Source: a virus. From it: 35,236 nucleotides of DNA. The notes below the pieces were generated by a model. The model was not told the origin of the DNA. It searched no databases and worked only from the letters and a program-made list of their open reading frames with translations. Positions 5,684-15,900 of this stretch are shown one piece after another. Location of the stretch: positions 1-35,236 of the IMG/VR virus record IMGVR_UViG_3300013093_000131; one strand, given 5' to 3'. The position numbers and the translations under genes were made by a program. Position 1 is the first letter of the stretch, and each line of letters opens with the position of its first letter.

Positions 5684-6956
5684 ACTTAATCAAGCTATTA
5701 AAAAGGCTGAGTTTCCTCTCAAGCTCCAGTGCCTGTTCCAACCATCAAGGTATAAATGCATTTTTGGAGGAAGAGGTTCTGCAAAGTCATGGTCTGTTGC
5801 TAGAGCATTGCTCATCTTGGGTGCAAAGCAAGTCCACAGGATTTTGTGTGCAAGAGAATTCCAGAACTCCATATCTCAATCAGTTCATAAGCTATTAAGT
5901 GACCAAATAGTAGAGTTAGGTCTAATTGGTTTCTATGAAATAACCCAAAATTCAATTAAAGGGGCAAATGGAACTGAGTTTGCTTTTGTTGGTCTAAAGA
6001 ACAATCCACATAATATAAAATCATACGAGGGTTGCACTATTGTCTGGGTTGAGGAGGCCCAGGCTGTTTCTGCTAGGTCATGGGATATTTTGATCCCAAC
6101 AATAAGGGCCAAGGATTCTGAAATCTGGATAACCATGAACCCAGAGCTTGAATCTGATGCTACATATCAAAGATTTATCCTTCACAAACCTGATAACTGC
6201 ATTACAACCAAAGTCAATTGGTCAGATAATCCTTGGTTTCCAGAAGTCCTAAACCATGAAAGGATGACACTTCAGGCCAGAGATCCAGAGGCATACAACA
6301 CAGTTTGGGAAGGACTTTGTAGGCAAACTGTGGATGGAGCTGTGTTTGCAAGGGAAATGCAAAGTGCTGAGTTGGAGGAAAGAATTACCAAAGTCAGGTA
6401 TGACCCTACCAAGCCAGTTCATGCTGTGTTCGACTTGGGTTGGGCAGATTCCACTGCCATTTGGTTTGTCCAGTTCATAGCCCAAGAGATAAGATTCATC
6501 AGATATATTGAGGACAATCAGCAGACTGTGAGCCATTATCTGAGCCTGATGCAGACTTATGGATATGTGTATGACACTCTTTGGTTGCCTCATGATGCTC
6601 AGAATAAGACATTGGCGGCCCAAGGCAGAACCATTGAGGAGATTGTTAGAAATGCAGGGTTCAAGACCAAAATCATCCCTAGAACTTCCATAGTTGACTC
6701 CATAAACTCAGCCAGAACCATGTTTAGGAATTGTTTCTTTGACAGAGATAATTGCTATGATGGGTTGCAATGCCTTAGACATTACAGATATGAGGTTGAC
6801 CCAGACACCAAAGCATTTAGCAAAAACCCACTTCATGACCAATATTCGCATGGAGCAGATGCTTTTAGGATGGTTGCCTTGGGAGTCCAAGAGACTAGAC
6901 CTAGAAGAGCAAAACAAGTAAACTATGCACCACCACAATCCTGGATGGCACTATAA
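5670..6956 (+). CDS. terL: large terminase subunit (packaging ATPase and nuclease)
   Basis: The 428-residue protein has a Walker A at residues 33-40 (GGRGSAKS), a Walker B at about 124-130 (IVWVEEA), and ITMNPE as the coupling motif. The nuclease half starts near residue 253 with FDLGWADS and continues with LPHDAQ and HDQYSHGADAFR, the acidic residues of the RNase H-like fold. It belongs to the PBSX/Terminase_3-like group by these motifs. It cuts concatemeric DNA and pumps it through the portal. Length is typical. It directly precedes the portal gene with no gap. Confidence 0.95.
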   Translation: MEQSELNQAIKKAEFPLKLQCLFQPSRYKCIFGGRGSAKSWSVARALLILGAKQVHRILCAREFQNSISQSVHKLLSDQIVELGLIGFYEITQNSIKGANGTEFAFVGLKNNPHNIKSYEGCTIVWVEEAQAVSARSWDILIPTIRAKDSEIWITMNPELESDATYQRFILHKPDNCITTKVNWSDNPWFPEVLNHERMTLQARDPEAYNTVWEGLCRQTVDGAVFAREMQSAELEERITKVRYDPTKPVHAVFDLGWADSTAIWFVQFIAQEIRFIRYIEDNQQTVSHYLSLMQTYGYVYDTLWLPHDAQNKTLAAQGRTIEEIVRNAGFKTKIIPRTSIVDSINSARTMFRNCFFDRDNCYDGLQCLRHYRYEVDPDTKAFSKNPLHDQYSHGADAFRMVALGVQETRPRRAKQVNYAPPQSWMAL

Positions 6957-9065
6957 ATGGCACTAGATCCAATAGAAACAGATTATGACCCCATCATCGA
7001 TGAGGCAAAACAATTCCTGAAGTTTGCTAATGATGCAGACACAATGAATAGGCAAGAGGCTTTAGAAGACCTCAAGTTTGCATCTGGGGGCGACCAATGG
7101 CCTGTTGACCTGCAAAATTCAAGAAATCTAGAGTCCAGACCAGTTCTGACTATCAATAAGCTAGATGGCTACTGTAGGCAAGTCACAAACCAACAAAGAC
7201 AGCAAAGGCCAAGAATTAAGGTTCATGCTACAAATACTGTGGAGGATGCGGCAGATGCCAAGGTAGTCCAAGGCATGGTTAGGCACATAGAAGTGAATTC
7301 CAATGCTGATAATGCCTATGACAATGCCTATAACTATGCAGTCAGAATGGGATGGGGATTTATTAGGGTTGATCATAGGTATGTAAGAGAAGATTCTTTT
7401 GACCAAGAAATCTACATTGATCCTATAGATAACCCATTCACAGTCTATATGGATCCAAATTCAATAGCAGTTGATGGCTCAGATCAAGAAAGATGCTTGA
7501 TTACCTCAATGATGCCAAAGACTGTGTTTAAGGAAATGTATCCAGATGCCCAAGACACTTCCTTTACCTCTAGAGGCACTGGAGATACCCAATCTGAGTG
7601 GATTACTAGAGAAGATATTAGGGTTGCTGAATACTTTTACACAGTTAGAGAGAAAGCCAAGCTCTATTTATTGAGTGATGGAACCTCTAGATTTGCTGAT
7701 TCCAAGGACTTTTTTGACAAAATAGCCAAATCTGGACTAGAAATAGTGGATTCAAGGCCTAGTGTTAAAAAGACCATTAAATGGAAGAAATTAACAGCAA
7801 TAGAGGTGCTTGAAGAAAGGGATTGGCCTGGATATTACATCCCAATTGTGCCAGTATATGGAAGGCATGTTGTTATTGGAGACAAGAGGAAAAAGTTTGG
7901 CATGGTCAGGCACGCAAAGGACAGCCAGCGCATGTATAACTTCTGGGTTACATCTCTAACTGAGTCTGTAGCTTTGGCTCCAAAGGCCAAATGGATTATG
8001 GCAGAGGGTCAGGATGAGGGTCATGAGACTGATTGGGCAAGTGCCAATATCAAGTCTATGGCTACTTTAAGGTACAAGCAGACTGATATTGATGGAAACC
8101 CAGCGCCTCCTCCTCAGAGACTACAACCAGAGCCTCCTCCTGCTGGTGTGATGACTGCCGCTAACCAGATCAATCAGGATATGGCAACCATAATTGGTAT
8201 TTATGACCCAAGCCAACAGCTCCCAGGAAATATGTCTGGTAAGGCTTTGAATGGTCAGCAAATGCAGATTGATTTGACCAATTTTGACCTTTATGACAAT
8301 CTAACCAAAGCAATTGCTCATGTTGGCAAGATCATTTTGGATCTAATTCCTCATATATATGACACAGAAAGAGTAATGAGAATTATTGGGGATGATGGCA
8401 AGCCTGAGTTATTGACCATCAATGAGAGAGATGCAGTTGGTAGAGTGATGAATGATGTCACTGTGGGCCAATATGATGTGGTGATGGAGACAGGCCCAGG
8501 TTATAACTCTAAGAGACAAGAGGCAGTTGAAGCAATGATGCCTCTGTTGCAAGGAAATGAGGCTTTGTTTAATGCCGCTGCAGATTTGGTTTTTAGGAAT
8601 ATGGATTTCCCAGGGGCTGAGGTGATTGCAGATAGGTTGGCGGCCCTGAACCCATTGAGCCAAATTGATGAGCATTCTGAGATCCCTCCACAGGCTCAGA
8701 TGATGATTAAGCAAGGCCAAGCCCAAGTTCAACAATTGACCCAACAGCTCCAAGCAATGCAGTTGGCAATCAAGCAAAGACAAGATATTGAGCAAGTCAA
8801 ACAACAGGCTGAAACTCAGAGGGAATTAATGAGGCAGACAGCCAAGGCCCACAATACTGAGGCCACTTTGGAGGCTAGGGTTCATGATGTCAATACTAAA
8901 GCAATCACAAGCCAGAATAAGACAGAAATTGAGATGATTGCAGATATGATTCTCCATAATATGGATACTGCAAGGCTAGAGAAGGAAATAGCCATGAGGA
9001 ACAGAGAGCAGTATCAAGCAATTGCACAGGCTGACCAATCCATTATGCCCAATCAAGGCTATTGA
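6957..9065 (+). CDS. P22-like portal protein
   Basis: The 702-residue protein begins at the base after the terminase stop. It has the P22-type portal layout: N-terminal helices (QFLKFANDADTMNRQEALEDL), SRPVLTINKLDGYCRQVTNQQRQQRPRIKV, a wing region with YIDPIDNPFTVYMDP, RMYNFWVTSLTESVALAPKAKW, and a stem region near IYDPSQQLPGNMSGKAL. The last 130 residues are a glutamine-rich coiled coil, like the barrel of P22 gp1. It forms the dodecameric channel for DNA entry and exit. It is close to the length of P22 gp1 (725). Confidence 0.93.
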   Translation: MALDPIETDYDPIIDEAKQFLKFANDADTMNRQEALEDLKFASGGDQWPVDLQNSRNLESRPVLTINKLDGYCRQVTNQQRQQRPRIKVHATNTVEDAADAKVVQGMVRHIEVNSNADNAYDNAYNYAVRMGWGFIRVDHRYVREDSFDQEIYIDPIDNPFTVYMDPNSIAVDGSDQERCLITSMMPKTVFKEMYPDAQDTSFTSRGTGDTQSEWITREDIRVAEYFYTVREKAKLYLLSDGTSRFADSKDFFDKIAKSGLEIVDSRPSVKKTIKWKKLTAIEVLEERDWPGYYIPIVPVYGRHVVIGDKRKKFGMVRHAKDSQRMYNFWVTSLTESVALAPKAKWIMAEGQDEGHETDWASANIKSMATLRYKQTDIDGNPAPPPQRLQPEPPPAGVMTAANQINQDMATIIGIYDPSQQLPGNMSGKALNGQQMQIDLTNFDLYDNLTKAIAHVGKIILDLIPHIYDTERVMRIIGDDGKPELLTINERDAVGRVMNDVTVGQYDVVMETGPGYNSKRQEAVEAMMPLLQGNEALFNAAADLVFRNMDFPGAEVIADRLAALNPLSQIDEHSEIPPQAQMMIKQGQAQVQQLTQQLQAMQLAIKQRQDIEQVKQQAETQRELMRQTAKAHNTEATLEARVHDVNTKAITSQNKTEIEMIADMILHNMDTARLEKEIAMRNREQYQAIAQADQSIMPNQGY

Positions 9066-9094
9066 TTGACAGTCTTATGATTTTGGGTTATATT
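9066..9094 (+). promoter_or_regulatory. near-consensus sigma-70 promoter for scaffold/coat
   Basis: TTGACA (9066-9071), a 17-nt spacer and TATATT (9089-9094) begin at the base after the portal stop codon. This is the best-matching promoter I found in the late region. It would give extra transcription of scaffold and coat, the proteins needed in highest amounts. Confidence 0.7.
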
Positions 9095-9108
9095 GCCCAC
9101 AAACCTTA

Positions 9109-9125
9109 CTAGTCAGGCAGACTAG
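9109..9125 (+). promoter_or_regulatory. inverted repeat in the scaffold mRNA leader
   Basis: CTAGTC (9109-9114) and GACTAG (9120-9125) flank AGGCA. It lies just after the predicted transcription start and before the scaffold ribosome binding site, so it could be a 5' stabilising hairpin or an operator. No T-run follows. Confidence 0.45.
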
Positions 9126-9146
9126 GCAAAATACTTGAGGCAACTC

Positions 9147-10058
9147 ATGAGTGATAGACAAGCAAGTAATGTAATTACTTCAGAAAATTCAGGTGATTTT
9201 TATGCTAACAAACTTGGTTTAGCTGATACCCCAAGTCCTGACCCTGCAGAGGCTCCCTCACCAGAGGTTGAGCAAACTGAGCTGACAGAGACAAAAGAGG
9301 ATCAGAGTTTACCAGAGGCACAAGAAGAGACCAAGCCAACAGAGGAAGGTGTTAGAAAGCCAAAGCTCGAAAAGAGGTTTGACAAAGTCATCAAAGAAAG
9401 GGAACTTGCCAGAGCTGAGGCTCAAAAGGAAAGGGAACAAAGAGAGGCTTTGGAGAATCGCTTAAAGGAACTTGAGCAAGCCAATCAACCCAAAAAGGTT
9501 GAGAATCCTGATCAAGAACCACAGCCAAGTGACTTCACTGATGCTTTTGAATATGCAAAGGCATTAGCAAAGTACTCAACTGAGAAGGCACTGAAAGATA
9601 GGGATCAAGCTGAACAGCAAAAGCAAGCACAAGCAGAGAAAGAAAAGGTTTTAACATCTTGGCAATCAAAGCTAGAGCAAGCAAAGGCTGAACTTCCTGA
9701 TTATGAGGAAATGATTGCATCTTCAGATGTGGTTGTTTCAGATCAAGTTAGGGATGCTATTTTGGAAAGTGACACAGGCCCAAATATCTTGTATCACTTA
9801 GCAGAAAATCCAGAAGTAGCAGAAAAGATAGGCAAGATGTCATTGATTAGTGCTTTGAGAGAGATTGGTAAATTGGAGGCTAGATTTGAAAAGCCTACAG
9901 AAACACAAAAGCCTGTTGTTAGAAAGAGCAATGCACCAGCACCTATCAATCCTATTAGAGGGGGTTCTAATGTTGAAGTGCCAATAGATTCAAATGGTGA
10001 ATTTACTGGATCAATTTCACAATGGAAAGAACTCAGAAAAGCAGGAAAGATAAGGTAA
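9147..10058 (+). CDS. scaffolding protein
   Basis: An in-frame TTG at 9135 exists, but ATG 9147 is preceded by TTGAGG at 6 nt and is preferred (303 residues). The sequence is acidic and low-complexity at first (PSPDPAEAPSPEVEQ, LTETKEDQSLPEAQEE), then a long charged coiled coil (RELARAEAQKEREQREALEN), and ends in a basic helix (WKELRKAGKIR). This is the usual build of phage scaffolds, including P22 gp8, whose basic C-terminus binds coat. Position between portal and coat supports the call. Confidence 0.85.
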   Translation: MSDRQASNVITSENSGDFYANKLGLADTPSPDPAEAPSPEVEQTELTETKEDQSLPEAQEETKPTEEGVRKPKLEKRFDKVIKERELARAEAQKEREQREALENRLKELEQANQPKKVENPDQEPQPSDFTDAFEYAKALAKYSTEKALKDRDQAEQQKQAQAEKEKVLTSWQSKLEQAKAELPDYEEMIASSDVVVSDQVRDAILESDTGPNILYHLAENPEVAEKIGKMSLISALREIGKLEARFEKPTETQKPVVRKSNAPAPINPIRGGSNVEVPIDSNGEFTGSISQWKELRKAGKIR

Positions 10059-10093
10059 ATTTATTTAATTAACACTAAAAAGGTAATACTAAA

Positions 10094-11347
10094 GTGGCAA
10101 ATAATCTTTTGACGATATCAAAAATTACTAATGAGGCCTTAATGGTTTTAGAAAACGAATTGACGTTTTCCTCAGAAGTAGACCGAAACTATGACGATCA
10201 GTTTGCCGTAGTCGGCGGAAAGATCGGCAACACAGTCAATGTCCGCAGACCCGGTAGGTTCATTGGTACAACCGGCCCCGCACTTAATGTTGAGGACTTC
10301 AACGAAACTTCAGTGCCAGTTACTCTTTCAACTCAGTTCCATGTGGACACACAGTTCACAACTCAAGACTTAGCTTTGTCTCTTGATATGTTTAGTGACC
10401 GTGTGCTGAAACCAGCAGTGGCCGCTATTGCTAACAAGATTGATAGAGATGGTTTGCAGATGGCGGCACTCCAGACAGCCAACATTGTTGGAACTGCTGG
10501 AACCCCACCGACAGGCCTCATCACCTACTTGACAGCTGGTGCTTATCTTGATGCAGAGGGTGCACCAAGAGATGGTCGTAGAGCTTGTATTGTTGAGCCT
10601 TTCACATCAGCAACTATTGTTGATTCACTAAAAGGTTTGTTCATGCCGCAAGAAGCTATCGCTGAACAATATCGCAAAGGCCTTATGGGCCGCGATAGCG
10701 CGGGCACCAATTGGAAACTCGACCAAAACGTCGTTAGCCAAACCTTTGGTAGCTACAGTGGTTACACATTGTCTGCAGATACAACAGCATCTACAGGCCA
10801 AATTGGTTACCTCTCAAGTGGATGGGCACAATACTCAACAATCCAGATCAAGGCATCTACAGCATCTACATTAAATGCTGGTGATGTGTTCCAGATTGCT
10901 GGTGTGTATGCAACCAACCCACAAAACAGACAAGCCTATGGCTCTGGCAAACTTCGTAACTTTGTAGTTCAGTCCACAACAACAGTTGGAACTTCAGCTA
11001 CAAACATCACAGTTAGCCCTGCAGTGATCATTGGTGGTCAGTTCCAGAACTCAATCATCATTGGTTCAACATCTACAACAGCAGTTGTAACTCCTTTCAA
11101 CAACACTGGTATTCTGTCTCCACAGAATATGCTCTTCCATCGTAATGCATTTACCTTGGCGGTGGCTGATCTTGAGTTGCCCGAGGGAGTGCACTTTGCA
11201 GGACGTGCATCTGATAAGGAAGTTGGATTGTCCATGCGTGTCGTGAGGCAGTACACAATCAACAACGACAGCATTCCCACAAGGCTTGATGTCTTATATG
11301 GTTGGGCACCTCTGTACCAAGAACTTGCTTGCAGAATCGCGGCTTAA
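10094..11347 (+). CDS. P22-type major coat protein
   Basis: Starts at GTG 10094 (ANNLLTISKITNEALMVLENELTF), with AAAGGTAA upstream. The 417-residue protein shows the P22 gp5 layout: VGGKIGNTVNVRRPGRF, HVDTQFTTQDLALSLDMFSD, an inserted domain (about 190-330), and a C-terminal LELPEGVHFAGRASDKEVGLSMRVVRQY. Coat monomers (HK97 fold) assemble on the scaffold. The first 650 bases are strikingly CpG-rich compared with the rest of the genome, with codons such as CGC, CCG and GCG that are rare elsewhere. Confidence 0.93.
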   Translation: MANNLLTISKITNEALMVLENELTFSSEVDRNYDDQFAVVGGKIGNTVNVRRPGRFIGTTGPALNVEDFNETSVPVTLSTQFHVDTQFTTQDLALSLDMFSDRVLKPAVAAIANKIDRDGLQMAALQTANIVGTAGTPPTGLITYLTAGAYLDAEGAPRDGRRACIVEPFTSATIVDSLKGLFMPQEAIAEQYRKGLMGRDSAGTNWKLDQNVVSQTFGSYSGYTLSADTTASTGQIGYLSSGWAQYSTIQIKASTASTLNAGDVFQIAGVYATNPQNRQAYGSGKLRNFVVQSTTTVGTSATNITVSPAVIIGGQFQNSIIIGSTSTTAVVTPFNNTGILSPQNMLFHRNAFTLAVADLELPEGVHFAGRASDKEVGLSMRVVRQYTINNDSIPTRLDVLYGWAPLYQELACRIAA

Positions 11348-11374
11348 TCATTAACACCATAAAGGAAATACAAA

Positions 11375-11803
11375 ATGAGTAATCCCGGACCAGCAACCAC
11401 AGTCTCAGCACACCCAAGTAATGTCACAACAAACCAAGCTCTGCGTTTGTTGGCTGTTGCAAAAGGTGTAAATGCTAATGCTGTAGCAACAACACAAATC
11501 CAAGTTAACAACTCTACAACATACATGCCAAAAGAGTTGATTATTACCAATTCCAATAATGCAGGAACCACAGTGAGTGCCGCTTCCCTAGTGGCAACCA
11601 TTACCCCTGCATCTGGATCTGGTACATCAATCTTTGGAAGTGTGACTGCCTCTAACTGTACAACCAACTTGGGTGTTCAGTATGTAGATGCATCTGCTAC
11701 TTCAACAGCTTACCAAGGCCAATATCTATACGCAAACGTGACCACAGCATCAGGTAACACTGGCACTGTAGACATCTATGTTTATGGCTATGACTTTAGC
11801 TAA
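11375..11803 (+). CDS. probable virion/decoration protein
   Basis: The 142-residue protein is preceded by AAAGGAA and follows the coat gene. It is beta-rich and full of T, S, A and N (NQALRLLAVAKGVNANAVATTQ, KELIITNSNNAGTTVS, YANVTTASGNTGTVDIYVYGYDFS). Such proteins after coat are often decoration or head-stabilising proteins, but I recognise no specific family. A strong terminator follows, so coat and this gene end one transcript. Confidence 0.65.
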   Translation: MSNPGPATTVSAHPSNVTTNQALRLLAVAKGVNANAVATTQIQVNNSTTYMPKELIITNSNNAGTTVSAASLVATITPASGSGTSIFGSVTASNCTTNLGVQYVDASATSTAYQGQYLYANVTTASGNTGTVDIYVYGYDFS

Positions 11804-11823
11804 TACAGCCTAAAAAAAAGGAG

Positions 11824-11860
11824 AAAGCTACTCTCAAAAGGGGTAGCTTTTTCTGTTTTT
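11824..11860 (+). terminator. rho-independent terminator after coat operon
   Basis: AAAGCTAC (11824-11831) pairs with GTAGCTTT (11843-11850), extended by U-G and C-G pairs towards the loop, and is followed by TTCTGTTTTT. It is the clearest intrinsic terminator in the window. Confidence 0.85.
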
Positions 11861-11895
11861 AACAGTACAATTTCAATTTTCAAAGGAAAAAAATC

Positions 11896-12234
11896 ATGTC
11901 AAGCACCACAATTGCAAGGGGCAATATATTAGAGCAATTTGTTATTGCTCCTACACTCACACCATCTGCCCTGACAACTTCTTCTGTTCAATCTTTACAA
12001 ACTTTTAACATTGCAGGATTGCAAGCAACTGATATTGTGACTTTCTTGCAATATCAAGGTAATCAAACATCCAATATTGCAATCACAAACTGTGATGTTG
12101 CAACTCCTAATGTGTTAACAGTTCAGTTCCAAAATGTGTCTGGTGGAGCTACTGCAATCACTCCTGCCTCTGGTGTCTATGACTTTAAAGTGCATAGAGT
12201 TGAGGGAAGTCCTGTAGCAGTTAACGCGGCTTAA
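11896..12234 (+). CDS. small beta-rich structural protein
   Basis: 112 residues, with CAAAGGAAA upstream. The core LQTFNIAGLQATDIVTFLQYQGN ... VLTVQFQNVSGGATAITPASGVYDFKVHRVEG is a pattern I associate with small phage virion proteins (strand pairs around 'GLQATDxVT' and 'AxTxxxGxYxFxVxR'). The function, perhaps head decoration, is inferred from position. Confidence 0.6.
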   Translation: MSSTTIARGNILEQFVIAPTLTPSALTTSSVQSLQTFNIAGLQATDIVTFLQYQGNQTSNIAITNCDVATPNVLTVQFQNVSGGATAITPASGVYDFKVHRVEGSPVAVNAA

Positions 12235-12236
12235 TC

Positions 12237-12590
12237 ATGGCTAATACCAGTGTCTACAGACCCATAGGTCAAACCTATGCTGTGGCAGTAACCACAACTG
12301 CTAGTAGTTCTTTGAGCATTGTCCCTGTTGGCAATGACCAAATCAATTACTGTGCATTTTTGAATACTGGCTCCACACCAGTTGCTATTTCAATTTCTCC
12401 TTTAAATCCTACAAGCATCACAGCAACTCCTGCAGTGTTGCCTACAGCAGGGAACACTAGCACTTCATTTGTGCTTGGTGTGAATATGTCACAGCCTACT
12501 GTGATTGCAACCCCTGCCAATGGATTTAATCTGAGTGTGGTTGGAACAGCAAACACCATTTATGTAATGCCTGTTGCGGATCAATCATGA
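12237..12590 (+). CDS. small beta-rich structural protein
   Basis: 117 residues starting 3 nt after the previous stop. It is beta-rich and T/P/A-rich (YRPIGQTYAVAVTTTASSSLSI, YCAFLNTGSTPVAIS, LSVVGTANTIYVMPVADQS). It resembles other small proteins of phage structural clusters; no defined family. Overlaps the next gene by 4 nt. Confidence 0.55.
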   Translation: MANTSVYRPIGQTYAVAVTTTASSSLSIVPVGNDQINYCAFLNTGSTPVAISISPLNPTSITATPAVLPTAGNTSTSFVLGVNMSQPTVIATPANGFNLSVVGTANTIYVMPVADQS

Positions 12591-12952
12591 CCAATCAAGT
12601 AGCATCTACACAAACAATCAATACTGTAGCGGTATTGACTTACGATACTTTACCAACTGTTTCTTCTGGATTTGGTGGTTCAAATGCTCAAGTTTTGGGC
12701 AATCAAATTGGCATATTCAGAGTGATTTTTGGTAGCACAGCAGGAAATACTGGAACTTTCACATTTCCTTTTTCTGCTCCTAATGGTTGGTTAGTTCAAG
12801 GTTATGACATTACCAATGGAACAACATTGTTCTTGCAACAAGTAGCTTACACAACTACGACAGCAACAATGAACAGTTATAGCATCACAACTGGTGCTTT
12901 AACGAATATGTCTGCTGGTGATACTTTAATCTTTACTGCTCAACCATTCTAA
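12587..12952 (+). CDS. small beta-rich structural protein
   Basis: 121 residues, with GNTGTFTFPFSAPNGWLVQGYDITNG and ALTNMSAGDTLIFTAQPF; it reads as a jelly-roll-like beta domain. The stop TAA overlaps the ATG of the tail fibre gene by one base, so the two may be co-translated. It may be a partner of the fibre. Not recognised. Confidence 0.55.
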   Translation: MTNQVASTQTINTVAVLTYDTLPTVSSGFGGSNAQVLGNQIGIFRVIFGSTAGNTGTFTFPFSAPNGWLVQGYDITNGTTLFLQQVAYTTTTATMNSYSITTGALTNMSAGDTLIFTAQPF

Positions 12953-15900
12953 TGAGTGCCCCTAACCTAACATCTGATCAAAACCTATTGCCAGTACAGG
13001 CATATTTTGATGTTTTTGGCAATTTTCAGACTTTTATAGGTCAGGGGCAACCTTTTTATGCTACTGTAAATCCAAGCCAATCAGGCTTAAATATTACAAA
13101 TAGCACAATAAATAGCACAACTATTGGGTTGGTTACCCCATCTACTGGCATTTTTACTAATATTCAGACAACAACTGGATCTATTAGTACAACTGCTGTA
13201 AATCCAACAGATTTAGTAAACAAATCCTATGTAGATGCTGTTGCTCAAGGTTTAGCATTCAAGCAACCAGCACAAGTGGCAACTTTAGCCAATATTACAT
13301 TGTCTGGATTGCAAACCATTGATGGATATACCACTTTGGTTGGTGATAGAGTTTTGGTGAAAAACCAAACAACACAAGCAAATAATGGAATTTATGTAGC
13401 ATCTGCAAGCACTTGGGTTAGATCTAGTGATGCAAATACTTATGCAGAACTGGTTTCTGCTTTTTTGTTCATTGAAAATGGATCTGCTCAATCTGGATCT
13501 GCTTGGGTTTGTACTATTCCACAATCTGGAACACTTGGAACTACACCAATTACTTTTAGCCAGTTTAGTAATTCAGCTACCTATACTGCTGGAACTGGAT
13601 TAACACTTTCAAGCTATCAATTTAGCATTACACCAGTTGGGACTTCTGGTACTTATGGAAGTGCCTCAAGTGTTCCTGTATTTGTGACCAATGCATCTGG
13701 TCAAGTCACATCTGTAACAAATACATCAATTGCAATATCTAATACTCAAGTTTCAGGCTTGGGAACAATGTCTACCCAAAATGCCAATAATGTGGCAATA
13801 ACTGGGGGAAGTATTATTGGGACACCAATCAGTGGATCTACTGTAGGTGGAACAACAATTACAGCTTCCACACAGTTTAGTGGCCCTGGCACTGGGTTAA
13901 CTGGTACTGCAACAAGTCTTAATATTGGTGGTAATGCCTCAACTGCTACAACAGCTACTACTGCCACTACTGCCAATACAGCCACTACTGCAACAAATTT
14001 GGGTGGTGGATTGGCTGGGTACTTGCCCTATCAAACATCTGCAAACACAACAACATTTTTAAGTCCAAGCACAAATGGTTATTATTTAACACTATCAAGT
14101 GGATTGCCATCTTGGACTGCTTTGCCATCAAATGTATCTTCTTTTAGTGCAGGGACTACAGGATTTACTCCCTCAACTGCAACTACTGGAGCAGTCACAT
14201 TATCAGGAACCTTATCAATCACAAATGGTGGAACAGGCAACACAACAGGCCAAGCAACAAGTGTAGCTAATGCCTTAACATTTAATAATAGTGGTTCTGG
14301 AGTAGTATCTGGCTCTACTTACAATGGTTCTTCTGCTACAACAGTTTCATATAACTCAATTGGTGCATCACCATTAATAGGATCTACTAGCCTTACAACT
14401 TTAGGCGCAGTCACAACAGGCACATGGAATGCCTCATTGATTGGTTTGGCTTATGGTGGAACAAATGCTAATTTAACTGCCAATGCTGGTGGAATTGTGT
14501 ATTCTGGTGCATCTGCTTTGGCAATTAGCACAGCAGGGACAACAGGACAGTATTTAACATCTAATGGAACTGGAGCACCTACTTGGTCTACTCCAAGTGC
14601 CTCAGTTACTATTTCAGATCAAACAGTCAGTTCTAGCACTTTTTACCCTGCATTTTTATCTGCTACAAGTGGTACTGCTACAACTATTGACACTAGCTCC
14701 ACAAAACTACAGTATGTGCCAAGTACAGGAACATTCACAGCTACTGTATTAAATGCAGGAAACCATGTAGCTACAGGCTCCATAACTGGATCTGCTAATA
14801 CTGGTGCTTTTAGTTATGGAACCCTTGGATATTCTGATACCAATATTTTGGCATCATTTCAATCTAGTGTTAATACCTATAACCAGATGGTGCTACAAAA
14901 CACTAGCTCTGGAGCTACAGCATCTACAAATTTTAATGTATCTAACAATAATGCTACTTCTAATACCAATTTTGGTGAGTTTGGTATTAACTCATCTGGT
15001 TTTACAGGAACAGGAGCATTTAGCGCTGCAGGATATGTTTATTTAGCATCTGCATCAACAGATTTAGCTATTGGAACTTATGGTTCTAACTCTATTCATT
15101 TTGTTACAAACAGTAGTGCAACAGATGCAATAACTATAAATACAAGCAATGCAGTAGCTTTTAATGGATCTTATGGAACATCTGGGTATTTATTGCAATC
15201 AAATGGTTCAGGTTCTGCTCCAACTTGGGTATCCACACCAAGTGGGACAACAATAACAGACGACACCACAACAAATGCTACAAAATATCCTTTATTTTCT
15301 TCTGTTACATCTGGCACTTTATCAACTGTTTACACTTCTTCTACTGAGTTTCAATATAACCCAAGTACAGGCACTTTAATTTCCCCAATATTACAAGCAG
15401 GGACTGGTGCAAACTACATTCAGTCATCTGGTAATACAACAGGAAATGCCCCAGTAGTTCAGGCTTTGGGATCAGACACAAACATTTCTTTGGTATTACA
15501 ACCAAAAGGAACAGGAGCATTACAAGCCCAACAAACTACATCTACTGCTACAGGAGGTAATGCTAGAGGTGCTAATGCGGTGGATTGGCAGACAAGTAGG
15601 GGTGGGGCAAGTCAAGTAGCTAGTGGTTCTTTATCGACATTAGGTGGTGGATCAACAAACACCGCAAGTGGATATAATTCAACTGTTACAGGCGGTTCTT
15701 CTAATATTGCAAGCACAAATTATGCTTTTGTAGGTGGTGGAACAAATAACACAGCATCAGGATTTGGACATAGCACAACTGTAGCGGGTTATACAAACAC
15801 AGCCGCAGGATATTTAAATTTTATTGGTGGTGGCTCAAACAATAGCGGAACAGCACAAGCATCAGTTACAACACAAGCAACTACAACTGTAACATCTGGT

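Noticed and set aside
11866-11871. TACAAT as a -10 box for the small structural genes
   Set aside because: No -35 match at 16-18 nt, since that position falls within the terminator stem.
13746-13985. Minus-strand ORF of 79 codons rich in valine and alanine inside the fibre gene
   Set aside because: It is the complement of repetitive Thr/Ala codons, with no ribosome binding site.
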